The notes under the pieces: generated by a model
Told to the model about the DNA's origin: nothing
The model's input: only the letters and a program-made list of their open reading frames with translations
The model's database searches: none
Source of the DNA: an uncultured Enterobacteriaceae bacterium
Lineage (GTDB): Bacteria; Pseudomonadota; Gammaproteobacteria; Enterobacterales; Enterobacteriaceae
NCBI GenBank assembly: GCA_945271245.1
Contig: CALYPF010000016.1
Location: 1-37,496 of the forward strand
Direction: 5' to 3'
Length of the DNA: 37,496 nucleotides
Position numbers and translations under genes: made by a program
In this document: positions 8,649 through 18,050 of the stretch, one piece after another
How the letters are laid out: each line of letters starts with the position of its first letter
How positions within the stretch are numbered: the stretch's first letter is position 1

Positions 8649-8749
8649 TTTTAGCTCCCAACGAAGACGGGTATCGGATAAAAACCGACAATTATCGCCA
8701 TTATCCGATACCCTGGTAAATCGTTCAAGTATTCTCCGATATAATGGCG

Positions 8750-10147
8750 CTATGCGGCACGATCCGCCGCTTCTCGCTGCTCCTTTGCTATAGTCCGCGC
8801 CAGAATAGTCGAATATAACGGCTTCCCGCCCAGAAATTGGGCCAATAGCGTCGCTCCCAGGCAGGTAATTATCATAGGCAAGATAAGCTGATAGTTGTTC
8901 GTCATTTCCAGTACTAACACAATACCGGTAATTGGCGCCCGCACCGAAGCCGCCAGCAGCGCACCCATACCGGCAATGGCAAACGTACCTGCCTCCAGGT
9001 GATATCCCGGAAACCAGTGCATACAGGCCATGCCAAACGCGCTGCCGAGCAGCGTTCCCAGCGCCAGCATCGGCGCGAAAATCCCTCCCGGCGCGCCGGA
9101 AGAGAAACACAGCACGGTGGTAATGATTCTGGCAATGAAAATAAATAGCAGCATACCAACGCTAAAATTACCCGCTGCAGCGATAGGGATTAGGCCGAAG
9201 CCACCGCCGGCTGCTTCCGGCTCGATAAAACTCAAAACCCCGCATACGCCGCCCAATAAACCGCCGATCAGCACCCATGGAGCCGTGCGTCCGCCGTGGA
9301 TGCGCTGGAACATATCCTGCGCCCTCAGCAACAGCTGGTTAAACAGCGGCCCCAGCACCCCAAACAGAGCGCCCAACGCGAGATATAGCCAGAGAGTATG
9401 CACCGGCGCGTTGCTCAATTGCCCGACTGCAATCACCGCCCCTTCGCCGTTGAAAATGCGAAATACCACGCTGGACATAATCACGCCGGTAAACACCGCT
9501 TTAATCGAAATCAGGTTATAGCGAAACTGCGGTCGCATCTCTTCGATAATAAACAAAATGCCGGCCAGCGGCGCATTAAACGCCGCGGATAACCCCGCAG
9601 CCGCGCCGGTCGCCAGCACCGTATGGCGCGCTTCAGGGCTACGCATCCGACACAGATCCAGCACCATGCGCCCAACATTGCCGCCGAGCTGCACGGTCGG
9701 CCCTTCCCGACCAAGCACCATTCCTGCGCCCAGAGTGCCCATTCCGCCGATAAATTTAACCGGCAATACGCGCCACCAGCGCACCGGACGCAGCTCTTCC
9801 AGTGCACCTTCAATTTCAGGGATGCCGGAACCCCCGGCTTCGGGCGCAAATCGCCGCACCAGCCAGTAACCCAGCATGGCCAGCGCCATCGAAAATAAAA
9901 ACGCCAGCGGCCAGACCAGCCACGCATTATCCGCAGCGCTCAGCAGCGCTGAAAAACGCCAATTTTGCACGCTGTTTACGGCTTTCTCAAACGCTACGCC
10001 CACCAGGCCAGCCAGCGCGCCAACGATTGCCGCCATTAACAGGACCGCCAGAGGCGTTTTATCACGCTGAATTAAACGACGTACTGCGTCACCGCGCCGC
10101 AGACGTACCAGCCGCCGATAGCCGCCAGGTGGGGTTTCCGGATTCAT
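8750..10147 (-). CDS. clcA: H+/Cl- exchange transporter ClcA
   Basis: The 465-aa inner-membrane antiporter swaps two chloride ions for one proton and supports extreme acid resistance. Selectivity-filter and gating residues keep E. coli numbering: GSGIP 106-110 (Ser107), GREGP 146-150 with gating Glu148, the proton-path Glu203 (IIEEMRPQ), and the GKPLYS tyrosine near 445. About 18 helical segments are expected. Start ATG 10147 follows GAAGGTG and gives [12 protein letters not shown]; the 23-codon extension to 10216 is Arg-rich and without a binding site. The N- and C-termini differ most from E. coli (465 against 473 aa). Divergent from hemL. Confidence 0.95.
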   Translation of the reverse strand: MNPETPPGGYRRLVRLRRGDAVRRLIQRDKTPLAVLLMAAIVGALAGLVGVAFEKAVNSVQNWRFSALLSAADNAWLVWPLAFLFSMALAMLGYWLVRRFAPEAGGSGIPEIEGALEELRPVRWWRVLPVKFIGGMGTLGAGMVLGREGPTVQLGGNVGRMVLDLCRMRSPEARHTVLATGAAAGLSAAFNAPLAGILFIIEEMRPQFRYNLISIKAVFTGVIMSSVVFRIFNGEGAVIAVGQLSNAPVHTLWLYLALGALFGVLGPLFNQLLLRAQDMFQRIHGGRTAPWVLIGGLLGGVCGVLSFIEPEAAGGGFGLIPIAAAGNFSVGMLLFIFIARIITTVLCFSSGAPGGIFAPMLALGTLLGSAFGMACMHWFPGYHLEAGTFAIAGMGALLAASVRAPITGIVLVLEMTNNYQLILPMIITCLGATLLAQFLGGKPLYSTILARTIAKEQREAADRAA

Positions 10148-10257
10148 AACACCTTCATTTCCAGGTATGATAAAACGAGGCGGATATTCTACCCGCTCAC
10201 ACCGTTGACGTCCCAATGAAAAACGCTGACAAGTAGGGTGTAGCGCCGCGCAAAACT

Positions 10258-10285
10258 TTTACAACGCCGCAGGAAGCCTTAGAAT
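10258..10285 (+). promoter_or_regulatory. Sigma-70 promoter of hemL
   Basis: TTTACA (10258-10263), a 16-base spacer and TAGAAT (10280-10285) lie 40 bases before the hemL start. AGGAG precedes the ATG by 7 bases. Confidence 0.55.
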
Positions 10286-10324
10286 AACCGGTTATCTCCC
10301 ATTACACGAATCAGGAGCCGATTC

Positions 10325-11605
10325 ATGAGCCACTCAGAAAACCTCTATGCCGCAGCACGCGAGCTTATTCCCGGTGGCGTTAACTCGCCGGTGCGCGCCT
10401 TCTCCGGCGTAGGCGGCGTCCCACTATTTATCTCCCACGCAGACGGTGCTTATCTCTATGACGTGGACGGTAAAGCCTATGTGGACTACGTCGGCTCCTG
10501 GGGACCGATGGTTCTCGGTCATAATCACCCGGCAATCCGTAACGCCGTGATTGAAGCGGCGGGCAGAGGCTTAAGTTTCGGCGCACCGACGGAAATGGAA
10601 GTGAAAATGGCTGACCTGGTCACAAGTCTGGTGCCTACCATGGACATGGTGCGCATGGTGAACTCAGGCACCGAAGCTACAATGAGCGCTATCCGTCTGG
10701 CTCGCGGTTATACCGGACGGGATAAAATCATTAAATTTGAAGGCTGTTACCACGGCCACGCCGACTGCCTGTTGGTTAAAGCCGGCTCTGGAGCGCTGAC
10801 GCTCGGGCAACCTAATTCTCCGGGCATCCCTGCAGATTTTGCCAAACATACGCTAACCTGCACCTATAATGACCTGGCGTCGGTCCGGGCGGCGTGTGAG
10901 CAATATCCGCAGGATATCGCCTGCATCATCGTTGAGCCAGTTGCGGGCAATATGAACTGCGTGCCGCCGCTCCCGGATTTCCTGCCTGGCCTGCGGGCGC
11001 TGTGCGATGAGTTTGGGGCGCTGCTGATTATCGATGAAGTAATGACGGGATTTCGCGTCGCGCTGGCCGGGGCGCAGGACTACTACGGCGTCACGCCGGA
11101 TCTCACCTGCCTTGGGAAAATCATTGGCGGCGGTATGCCGGTTGGCGCCTTCGGCGGTCGCCGCGAAGTAATGGACGCGCTGGCGCCCACCGGGCCGGTC
11201 TATCAGGCGGGTACGCTCTCAGGCAACCCAATCGCCATGGCCGCCGGTTATGCCTGCCTGAATGAAGTCGCCCAACCCGGCGTGCACGGCACGCTGACGG
11301 AGCTGACTACGCAGTTAGCAGAAGGCCTGCGCTCTGCGGCTCAGGAAAACGACATCCCGCTGGTGGTTAATCACGTGGGTGGAATGTTTGGGCTGTTCTT
11401 CACCGATCTACCTGCGGTGACCTGCTATCAGCACGTCCTCGCCAGCGACGTTGAGCGCTTTAAGCGTTTCTTCCATCTAATGCTGGATGCCGGCATTTAT
11501 CTGGCGCCTTCCGCGTTTGAGGCGGGCTTTATGTCTATTGCCCATAGTGAAGAAGATATCGATCGTACAATTGAGGCGGCGCGCTCCGCATTTAAGCAAC
11601 TGTAA
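10325..11605 (+). CDS. hemL: Glutamate-1-semialdehyde 2,1-aminomutase
   Basis: The 426-aa PLP enzyme (same length as in E. coli) converts glutamate-1-semialdehyde to 5-aminolevulinate, the second dedicated step of the C5 route to haem. Class III aminotransferase marks are clear: the PLP lysine is Lys265 in [18 protein letters not shown], with the cofactor-ring aspartate in [12 protein letters not shown] (Asp237) and the substrate region [13 protein letters not shown]. It is expressed alone from its own promoter and faces fhuB tail to tail. The 115-base spacer after it contains a GC-rich complementary pair (TGCGGCGG and CCGCCGCA) with a large loop, but no clear terminator. Confidence 0.97.
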   Translation: MSHSENLYAAARELIPGGVNSPVRAFSGVGGVPLFISHADGAYLYDVDGKAYVDYVGSWGPMVLGHNHPAIRNAVIEAAGRGLSFGAPTEMEVKMADLVTSLVPTMDMVRMVNSGTEATMSAIRLARGYTGRDKIIKFEGCYHGHADCLLVKAGSGALTLGQPNSPGIPADFAKHTLTCTYNDLASVRAACEQYPQDIACIIVEPVAGNMNCVPPLPDFLPGLRALCDEFGALLIIDEVMTGFRVALAGAQDYYGVTPDLTCLGKIIGGGMPVGAFGGRREVMDALAPTGPVYQAGTLSGNPIAMAAGYACLNEVAQPGVHGTLTELTTQLAEGLRSAAQENDIPLVVNHVGGMFGLFFTDLPAVTCYQHVLASDVERFKRFFHLMLDAGIYLAPSAFEAGFMSIAHSEEDIDRTIEAARSAFKQL

Positions 11606-11720
11606 AACGCTGCGGCGGATCTTCGGTAGATAACGATAACGACTCACCGCCCGCCGCATCCGCGCCTTTGGTCTTCCCTCTGGCGCATCTTATTTATCCG
11701 CGCTTAACTGCTCCCACCTC

Positions 11721-13697
11721 TTATTTACCCTGCCTGCGCAATAACACCACAAAATAGGGCGCGCCGATAAACGTCGCCAGCAGCCCTGCGGGCACCTGGT
11801 TAGGGAACAGCAGCATGCGACCCACCCAGTCCGCCAGTACCATTAAAGCGCCGCCAACAAGCATTGCGATAACCAACTGAGGAAACGCGCGACGGAACCC
11901 CAGCATACGCGTTATGTGCGGAGCCATCAGTCCCACAAAGCTTAGCGGGCCAACGGTGAGCGTCGCGGCGGCGGTTAACATCGAAGCAAGCATTAGCAGC
12001 AATAAGCGAGCGGGCGTAAGCGCGATACCCACCGCGCGCGCGGTTACACTTCCCAACGGCAGGATTTGCAGCCAGCGCTGACTCAGCGGCGTTAATGTCA
12101 GCAGCGCCACCATAATAGCGGCGGCGCGCCACGCCTGGGGGGCGTTCACGTTATAGGTCGAGCCGGAAATCCATGTCAACAGCCGGGCCATGCGGGGATC
12201 GCCGCTGGCCAGCAGCAGCGCCAGCAGCATGCTAAATGCGGTGCTTAGCGCCATTCCCGCCAGCAGCATTCGCTGAGGTGAAAAACCGCCGCGCCCGGAT
12301 GTGAAAAGAATAATTAGCAGCGTCACCGCTGCGCCCAGGCTCCCGGCAGGCAATAGCCAGATAAAGGCATCTCCCGGGACCAAAAATAGCATCAACACCA
12401 CGCCAAATGCCGCACCGGAGCTAATCCCAAGTACTTCCGGGCTCGCCATCGCATTTCCGGTCAGGCGCTGAATAATACATCCTGCTACTGCCAACATCAT
12501 ACCGGCGCTGAGCGCGGCTAACGCACGCGGCCAGCGCCATTGCCACAGGCTCGATAGCATATCACCGGTGGCCCAGCGCCAGCCGTGTGCGTCCCGCCCC
12601 AGCAATAGCGCGATTACCAGCACAACAAGCAGCAGTAAACCACCTGCCAGCACATACCCAATTAAGTGCTGGCGCTCAGGCGCAGTGCGACCGCCCTGCG
12701 TAAGCACCGGTTCTTCTCGGGTGCGCAGTCGGGGTAATAGCCATAACAATAGCGGCGCTCCCGCCAGCGCGGTGACGGCACCGGTTGGGATTTCGCGCCA
12801 GACTGCGGTGAGCCAGATGACCACTTGATCGGAGAACCACAAAATCAATGCGCCTAAAAGCGTCGCCAGAAAAAGCCGCGAGATTAATCGGCGGGCACCT
12901 AGCATTTTGGCCAGCAGCGGGGCAAATAATCCAATAAAACCGATAATCCCGACGGCATTCACCAGCAGGGCACTCATGGCAATCGCCAGGACCAGTGCAC
13001 CAAGGCGCGCGGCTGATAACATCAGGCCAAGATTGCGCGCTACGCCGTCATCCAGCCCCATAAGCGTGAGCGGGCGCAGCATTAATAATACCAGCAGCGC
13101 TGCGCCCAGCAGGCGCGGCCATAGCGTAGCCACGGTTTGCCAGTCGTTCTGGTTCAGCATGCCGGAGCCCCACAGAAACAGGCTCTGAAGCTGTTCATGA
13201 TAAAATAACGCCAGCAATTGATTTACCGCACCGCAGTATAAGCTGACGACTAATCCTGCCAGTATTAGCGTCACCGGCGAGACGCGCTTGCCCCAGGCGA
13301 TACCGAAAACCAGCATCCCTACCAGCCCAGCTCCCGCCAGCGCCGCGAATTGCTGCACCGCCAGCGGCAGCGCCAGTAGCGTCGATACGGCAACGCCTAA
13401 CTGTGCACCGGTCGCCACGCCGAGCGTCGTTGGCTCCGCCAGCGGATTACGCAATACCTGCTGAAACAGCGCGCCTGCCAGCCCAAGTCCTGCGCCCACT
13501 AGCAGGGCGAGCGTTAATCTAGGCAGCGCGCTGTAATGAAACAGCATCTGGTGAATATTATCGATATCCGGCTGCCACAGCGCGCTGCGCCACTGGGCGT
13601 AGGGCAGTAGCGCAGTGAGATTATGCAGCGTTAGCCAAAGCGCTGCGCCGCACAACAGCGGTACCAGCAGCCAGCTAAAAGAAGCATGTCGCGTCAT
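11721..13697 (-). CDS. fhuB: Ferrichrome ABC transporter permease FhuB
   Basis: The 658-aa inner-membrane protein (E. coli 660) is the double-length FecCD-type permease for hydroxamate siderophores; two homologous halves of about 330 residues with roughly ten helices each form the complete channel. Each half has the FecCD signature, for example RNPLAEPTTLGVATGA near residue 85 and GNAMASPEVLGISSGAAFG in the second half, which contact FhuC and FhuD. Start ATG 13697 overlaps the last codons of fhuD by 4 bases (ATGA type), consistent with translational coupling. Upstream in-frame codons to 13823 read through fhuD in another frame and are not part of the protein. Last gene of fhuACDB. Confidence 0.95.
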   Translation of the reverse strand: MTRHASFSWLLVPLLCGAALWLTLHNLTALLPYAQWRSALWQPDIDNIHQMLFHYSALPRLTLALLVGAGLGLAGALFQQVLRNPLAEPTTLGVATGAQLGVAVSTLLALPLAVQQFAALAGAGLVGMLVFGIAWGKRVSPVTLILAGLVVSLYCGAVNQLLALFYHEQLQSLFLWGSGMLNQNDWQTVATLWPRLLGAALLVLLMLRPLTLMGLDDGVARNLGLMLSAARLGALVLAIAMSALLVNAVGIIGFIGLFAPLLAKMLGARRLISRLFLATLLGALILWFSDQVVIWLTAVWREIPTGAVTALAGAPLLLWLLPRLRTREEPVLTQGGRTAPERQHLIGYVLAGGLLLLVVLVIALLLGRDAHGWRWATGDMLSSLWQWRWPRALAALSAGMMLAVAGCIIQRLTGNAMASPEVLGISSGAAFGVVLMLFLVPGDAFIWLLPAGSLGAAVTLLIILFTSGRGGFSPQRMLLAGMALSTAFSMLLALLLASGDPRMARLLTWISGSTYNVNAPQAWRAAAIMVALLTLTPLSQRWLQILPLGSVTARAVGIALTPARLLLLMLASMLTAAATLTVGPLSFVGLMAPHITRMLGFRRAFPQLVIAMLVGGALMVLADWVGRMLLFPNQVPAGLLATFIGAPYFVVLLRRQGK

Positions 13698-14584
13698 GGA
13701 TGAGCCCCCAGCGCGGCGTCTAGCAGATGACAAAACCGCATCGCTGAAGGCGTCGCGCCATAAAACCAAACCGCCGAGGTGCGGTGAAAACGGCCTTCGC
13801 GAACAAAAGGCATCGCCTGCCATAGCGGAGTTGCCGCCACCTGACGCATGAGCGTTTCATCGTTATGCGCAAAGCAGATAACGCGCGCCGCATCGACCGC
13901 TGCCAGCCGCTCTAGCCCTACCACCGCACTGCCCCAAAAATTCGCATCTCCGCGCCAGGCGTTTTGTAACTCCAGCTCGCTCATGGTTTGTTGAAACAGA
14001 CTGTTTTGACCAATGATCAGCGCATGGCGCGTATCGATAAGCGTCATGAGTAACAGCGGCTTGCCGCGCCAGGGGGCGAAACGCTGGCGCATATGGGTAA
14101 TCAGAGCTTCAAATTCATTGAGGTGACGGCGCGCCTGCGCCTGTAGCCCTAACCGCTCGCCCAGGGCCAGCACGGAACGACGGGCGTTATCCAGCGGATG
14201 TTTACCATCGGTAAAAGTGATGCCCATTCCCGGCGCGATACGCGCGATTTTATCGGGAGCGGGCCCGTATCCTGCAGAATAGACGATAAGCGACGGGCGC
14301 AGTTGCGTCATAAGTTCAAGATTGGGCTCAGTGCGCAGCCCAATATCCACTACGCCCTCAGGCAGCGTGGGGGATTCAACCCACGCCCGATAGCCCGCAA
14401 TATCTGCTATGGCAAACGGTGTTATCCCCAGCGCCAGCAGCAATTCAGTCGGCAGCCATTCCAGTGCGATAATCCGCTGTAAATCAGGCCTTGACGCCGC
14501 GCTGGCGCCGGGAAGATGCCAGGCCAGCGGCGAAAGCGCCATGGCCGTTAATAATCTACGCCGACGAAAATCGATCTCAGACAT
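13694..14584 (-). CDS. fhuD: Ferrichrome periplasmic binding protein FhuD
   Basis: The 296-aa class III binding protein (E. coli 296) carries Fe-hydroxamates from FhuA to FhuBC. The N-terminus shows a twin-arginine-like signal, FRRRRLLTAMALSPLAW, so Tat export is likely as proposed for E. coli FhuD. The family segments IALEWLPTELLLALGI, VDIGLRTEPNLELM and AVWFYGATPSAM are present. Start ATG 14584 follows GGTGAGG and lies 8 bases after the fhuC stop codon; the frame opens 15 bases earlier but overlaps fhuC. It is co-transcribed with fhuA and fhuC and overlaps fhuB by 4 bases. Confidence 0.95.
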   Translation of the reverse strand: MSEIDFRRRRLLTAMALSPLAWHLPGASAASRPDLQRIIALEWLPTELLLALGITPFAIADIAGYRAWVESPTLPEGVVDIGLRTEPNLELMTQLRPSLIVYSAGYGPAPDKIARIAPGMGITFTDGKHPLDNARRSVLALGERLGLQAQARRHLNEFEALITHMRQRFAPWRGKPLLLMTLIDTRHALIIGQNSLFQQTMSELELQNAWRGDANFWGSAVVGLERLAAVDAARVICFAHNDETLMRQVAATPLWQAMPFVREGRFHRTSAVWFYGATPSAMRFCHLLDAALGAHP

Positions 14585-14592
14585 AGCGCGCC

Positions 14593-15390
14593 TCACCACA
14601 CAAAACTGACCGGCGCGCTGCCGGAAGGATGCGACAAAATACCCATCGGAATGCCGTAAATACGCTCCAGAATCTCGCCGGACATTATCGCGTCCGGTGT
14701 TCCCTGGGCAATGGCTTCCCCCCCGCGCAGCGCTACCAGATAATCGCAGTATCGCGCCGCCATATTAATATCGTGCAACACGGCAATCACCGTCAGCCCA
14801 TTCTGGCGGCTCAGGCGCCGGATTAGCGCCAGTACCTCAACCTGATGCGCGATATCCAGCGCTGATGTTGGTTCATCCAGCAGTAGGCAGCGGCTATCCT
14901 GGGCGACCAGCATGGCTATCCACGCGCGCTGGCGTTCCCCGCCGGAAAGGCTATCAACCAGGCGATGCGACAGCGATTTTAGCCCCACCAGCCCGATGGC
15001 TTCGTCCACTTTTTCTCTGTCGGCAATACCAAAGCGCCCAAGAGCGCCGTGCCACGGATAGCGCCCGATCGCAACCAGCTCCCGCACGGTCATCCCTTCC
15101 GCTGCCGGTAAATTCTGCGGCAAATAGGCGACCCTGCGTGCAAAGGATTTACTGCTCCAGCTCGCCAGCGGCTGACCGTCCAGCATAATTTCGCCCTCAG
15201 ACGGTAATTGATGCCGCCCGAGCATTTTCAAAAGCGTAGATTTACCGGAACCATTGTGGCCGATAAGGCCGGTGACCTGACCCGCAGGAAAGGACAGCGT
15301 GAGAGGATGTAGCAGCGTGCGGCCCGGCACGCGAAAAGCAACATCAGTGAGGCTAAACGTCGCCCCGGGCGCACTCGTTTTATCCTGCAT
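14593..15390 (-). CDS. fhuC: Ferrichrome ABC transporter ATP-binding protein FhuC
   Basis: The 265-aa ATPase (same as in E. coli) powers FhuB. Walker A GHNGSGKST is at residues 44-52, the signature LSGGE at 148-152, Walker B LLLDEPTSALD at about 169-179, and the H-loop in VIAVLHDINMA. Start ATG 15390 gives MQDKTSAPG, aligned with the family N-terminus; the open frame upstream to 15522 overlaps fhuA. It follows fhuA by 49 bases in the operon. Confidence 0.96.
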   Translation of the reverse strand: MQDKTSAPGATFSLTDVAFRVPGRTLLHPLTLSFPAGQVTGLIGHNGSGKSTLLKMLGRHQLPSEGEIMLDGQPLASWSSKSFARRVAYLPQNLPAAEGMTVRELVAIGRYPWHGALGRFGIADREKVDEAIGLVGLKSLSHRLVDSLSGGERQRAWIAMLVAQDSRCLLLDEPTSALDIAHQVEVLALIRRLSRQNGLTVIAVLHDINMAARYCDYLVALRGGEAIAQGTPDAIMSGEILERIYGIPMGILSHPSGSAPVSFVW

Positions 15391-15439
15391 AACTCGCCAA
15401 CGTGAAGTCAGAGCGGGCGCTGGCGCGCCCGACAATTCA

Positions 15440-17659
15440 TTAAAAACTGAAGTTTGCGGTTGCGATAACCGCGCGTTCGGCTCCCCAATAGCACGCATAA
15501 TCGCGATAGCAGCTCGAAACATACTTCCGATTAAACAGGTTATTGATATTAATACCCACGGAAGATCCCGGCATGCCCGCGCGAGCCAAATCGTATTTGA
15601 TGGTCGCGTCCGCCACCGTATATCCCGGTACGCTGAAGGTCTTATTCATTTTATCCGCCGTGGTGTAGAAGCTGGACGACGCTCCCACATAGCGCGTACC
15701 GGCCCCGAGCGTTAATCCGCTCAGCGCCGTTTCATGGAAGGTATAATCCAGCCACAAAGACGCCATATTGCGCGGTACTTCAACCGGCCGTTTGTGTTTA
15801 TAGGCAGAGTCTTCAGTATATTGCGCATCCGTATAGCTGTATGCAGCGGTCATATCAACATTCGCACTCAGCGCCGCTTTTGCTTCCAGCTCGAACCCGC
15901 GCGAACGAATTTTACCGCTCTGAATGGAGTAAATATTGTCGCTCGGGTCCGCGGTCAGATTTTTATCTTTAGTAATCTGAAACAGCGACGCGGTAACGCT
16001 AATCGGCCTGTCCTTAGGCAGGTACTTTACGCCCGCTTCATACTGCTTCGCCCGCGAAGGATCGAAGGCTTGCCTGTCTTTAGAGCGCCCGGCGTTCGGT
16101 TCAAACGACTCACTATAGCTGACATACGGGGCTACGCCGTTATCAAACAGGTAGTTCAACCCGCCGCGCCAGGTAAATGCCTCATCGCGATTCATATTGG
16201 TCGATGCCGGTGCATAGCTGGTCGCACGGCTGTATACGCTGGATTTGGCGAAGTCATAGCGGCCTCCCAGCGTAAGAACCCATTTGTCCCACTCAGCCTG
16301 ATCCTGAACGTACAGCCCCGTTTGTTCCAGCCGGTTGACAACCTGATACGGATCGGCGAACGGCGTCACATTCCCGTGGCCGTAGCCGGGATTATGCATA
16401 TCCAGGGGATCGGCGGTGCCGTACTGCGCGTCTACGTCGTTACGGCTGCGCAGATAGTCAACGCCGGTAAGTAACGTATGCCCCACCGCACCCGTAGCAA
16501 ATTTGCTCTGTAGCTGCGTATCGACGGAAAAATCGTTTAGGTCTTCATCAGAGCGCACATACGCGCGTGAGATTTTACCCGGAGCAAGGTACCCATTGCC
16601 GTACACGGCGTCATACAGCGTATGGATGCGCGTATAGCGCAGGTTCTGGCGCACCGTGAACGTATCGTTAAACGCGTGCGCAAAAGCATACCCCACCATT
16701 TGCTGGCGGCGCTGCATTTTGTTGCCCTGCTCCCCTTCGTTAAAATCGACGGGCAATTTATGTTTGTGGCCGTTCGCATCATAGTACGGCGCCACCGTTC
16801 CGGTACGCGGCAGCCAGCCGTAATACCCTGCGTGAGGATCGCTCTGGAAGTTGCTCAGGAAAGTGAAGTCCGTATTACTGTCCGGGCGCCAGCTAAAAGA
16901 GGGCGCAATCGCGTAGCGGTTCGCTCTGGCGTTATCCTGCTGCGTGTTCTGGCTGTATGCAAGCCCGGTCAGGCGGTAGCTAAACACACCGTCGTCATCC
17001 AGCGCATCGCTAAAATCAAAACCGGTTTGCCACAAATTATGTGAACCAGCCTTGAACTGAATATTGCGCAACGGTTCGGTGGTAGGTCGCTTGCTGACCA
17101 TACTAACGACGCCGCCGGGATTGCTGTTGCCATATAGCACGGAAACCGGCCCGCGAATCAACTCCACGCGCTCAAGGAACCAGGGGTCCATCGAGGCTTC
17201 AGAATAGTTATTTCCCTGAAGCTTCAGCCCATCGAGATACTGGTTGGTGTTCACCGTGGACGGAGAAGTAAAACCGCGAATGGAAACCACGTCATAAATG
17301 CCGGAACTGCCGCGTGTGGCAAACACGCCGGGCGTATAGCTTAGCGCGTCTTTTACCGTCGCCGGCTGGCGCATATCGAGTTCCTGGCGCGTAACAACGG
17401 AAATAGACTGAGGGACTTTCTCGATAGGCGTATCGGTCTTAGTACCGGTCGCACTGCGCTTCGCAGCCACGGTTAATGATGGCCCCCAGGCGCTCTCCTG
17501 AGGTGCCGCCGCCGCATCCGTTGAAACGGTGATGGTATCTTCCTGTGCGCTACCGGCGGCAAAACTCTGCGTCGCCATACTCCCCAGTGCGACTGCGACC
17601 CAAACTGCAATTCTGCGAACCGAAATACCGGTCAATTGACCCTGATTAGAACACGCCAT
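15440..17659 (-). CDS. fhuA: Ferrichrome outer-membrane receptor FhuA
   Basis: The 739-aa TonB-dependent receptor (E. coli 747) imports ferrichrome and often serves as a phage and colicin receptor. Visible parts are a signal peptide ending near SFAA (residue 35), a TonB box DTITV (41-45), a plug domain with PQSISVVTRQEL and RGPVSVLYGNSNPGGVVSMVS, and a 22-strand barrel ending in a terminal Phe (ATANFSF). Two cysteines in the last extracellular loop region (SSCYRDYACYWG) match the family. Start ATG 17659 follows AGAGAA. A Fur-like site lies 42 bases upstream. The region matching the long gating loop, around residues 310-350, differs from E. coli, so phage sensitivity may differ (inference). 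Confidence 0.95.
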   Translation of the reverse strand: MACSNQGQLTGISVRRIAVWVAVALGSMATQSFAAGSAQEDTITVSTDAAAAPQESAWGPSLTVAAKRSATGTKTDTPIEKVPQSISVVTRQELDMRQPATVKDALSYTPGVFATRGSSGIYDVVSIRGFTSPSTVNTNQYLDGLKLQGNNYSEASMDPWFLERVELIRGPVSVLYGNSNPGGVVSMVSKRPTTEPLRNIQFKAGSHNLWQTGFDFSDALDDDGVFSYRLTGLAYSQNTQQDNARANRYAIAPSFSWRPDSNTDFTFLSNFQSDPHAGYYGWLPRTGTVAPYYDANGHKHKLPVDFNEGEQGNKMQRRQQMVGYAFAHAFNDTFTVRQNLRYTRIHTLYDAVYGNGYLAPGKISRAYVRSDEDLNDFSVDTQLQSKFATGAVGHTLLTGVDYLRSRNDVDAQYGTADPLDMHNPGYGHGNVTPFADPYQVVNRLEQTGLYVQDQAEWDKWVLTLGGRYDFAKSSVYSRATSYAPASTNMNRDEAFTWRGGLNYLFDNGVAPYVSYSESFEPNAGRSKDRQAFDPSRAKQYEAGVKYLPKDRPISVTASLFQITKDKNLTADPSDNIYSIQSGKIRSRGFELEAKAALSANVDMTAAYSYTDAQYTEDSAYKHKRPVEVPRNMASLWLDYTFHETALSGLTLGAGTRYVGASSSFYTTADKMNKTFSVPGYTVADATIKYDLARAGMPGSSVGININNLFNRKYVSSCYRDYACYWGAERAVIATANFSF

Positions 17660-17700
17660 GATAATTTCTCTGAGTGATAAAGTGAAACACGAACGTAAAC

Positions 17701-17719
17701 GATAATTATTATTATGCCG
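17701..17719 (-). promoter_or_regulatory. Fur-box-like site upstream of fhuA
   Basis: GATAATTATTATTATGCCG resembles the 19-bp iron box (GATAATGATAATCATTATC), with a strong left half and a poorer right half. It lies 42 bases before the fhuA start, where the promoter is expected. Iron repression of fhuACDB by Fur is known in E. coli. Confidence 0.6.
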
Positions 17720-17975
17720 CACGGATGATATGCGAAACAGCGCGCGTAAGGCAAGTTTCACACCGCGCCAAAAGGTGCGTCAGCGCAGGAAATAGACAGC
17801 GTATGACCCGGGTTACCGGATAAAAGTATGGGGTTACGTGAAAATAACCTTGCTCTCTTAAGAGCATACTAAAAGCTCTTAAATAGGCTATTGCCAGCGT
17901 ATTGAATCTACATTCAAAAGCAGGAACTCAGTGATTGATAGCTCTGAAGCCAAAAAGTAATTTAGAAATGGCAGT
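17720..17975. other. Spacer fhuA/mrcB without a gene
   Basis: About 256 bases lie between the fhuA regulatory region and the mrcB terminator. The small palindrome GCTCTCTTAAGAGC near 17860 and nearby GCTCTT repeats are the only structure I see; no coding support. Confidence 0.4.
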
Positions 17976-18004
17976 AAAAAAGCGCCTTCGGAAAGGCGCT
18001 TTTT
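17976..18004 (-). terminator. Rho-independent terminator of mrcB
   Basis: AAAAGCGCCTT (17977-17987), a short CGGAA loop, and AAGGCGCTTTT (17993-18003). On the minus strand the stem is followed by T residues, about 45 bases after the mrcB stop codon. Confidence 0.88.
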
Positions 18005-18050
18005 ATATTTACATCTGATTATTTAATCAGAACATTTCTGCGGCTGTCTA

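Noticed and set aside
8649-9110. N-terminal extension of ErpA in the same frame
   Set aside because: It lies antiframe within clcA; ErpA proteins are 114 aa and a Shine-Dalgarno sequence precedes the chosen start.
11606-11720. Terminator between hemL and fhuB
   Set aside because: The complementary GC-rich segments are separated by a large loop and no T-run follows on either strand.
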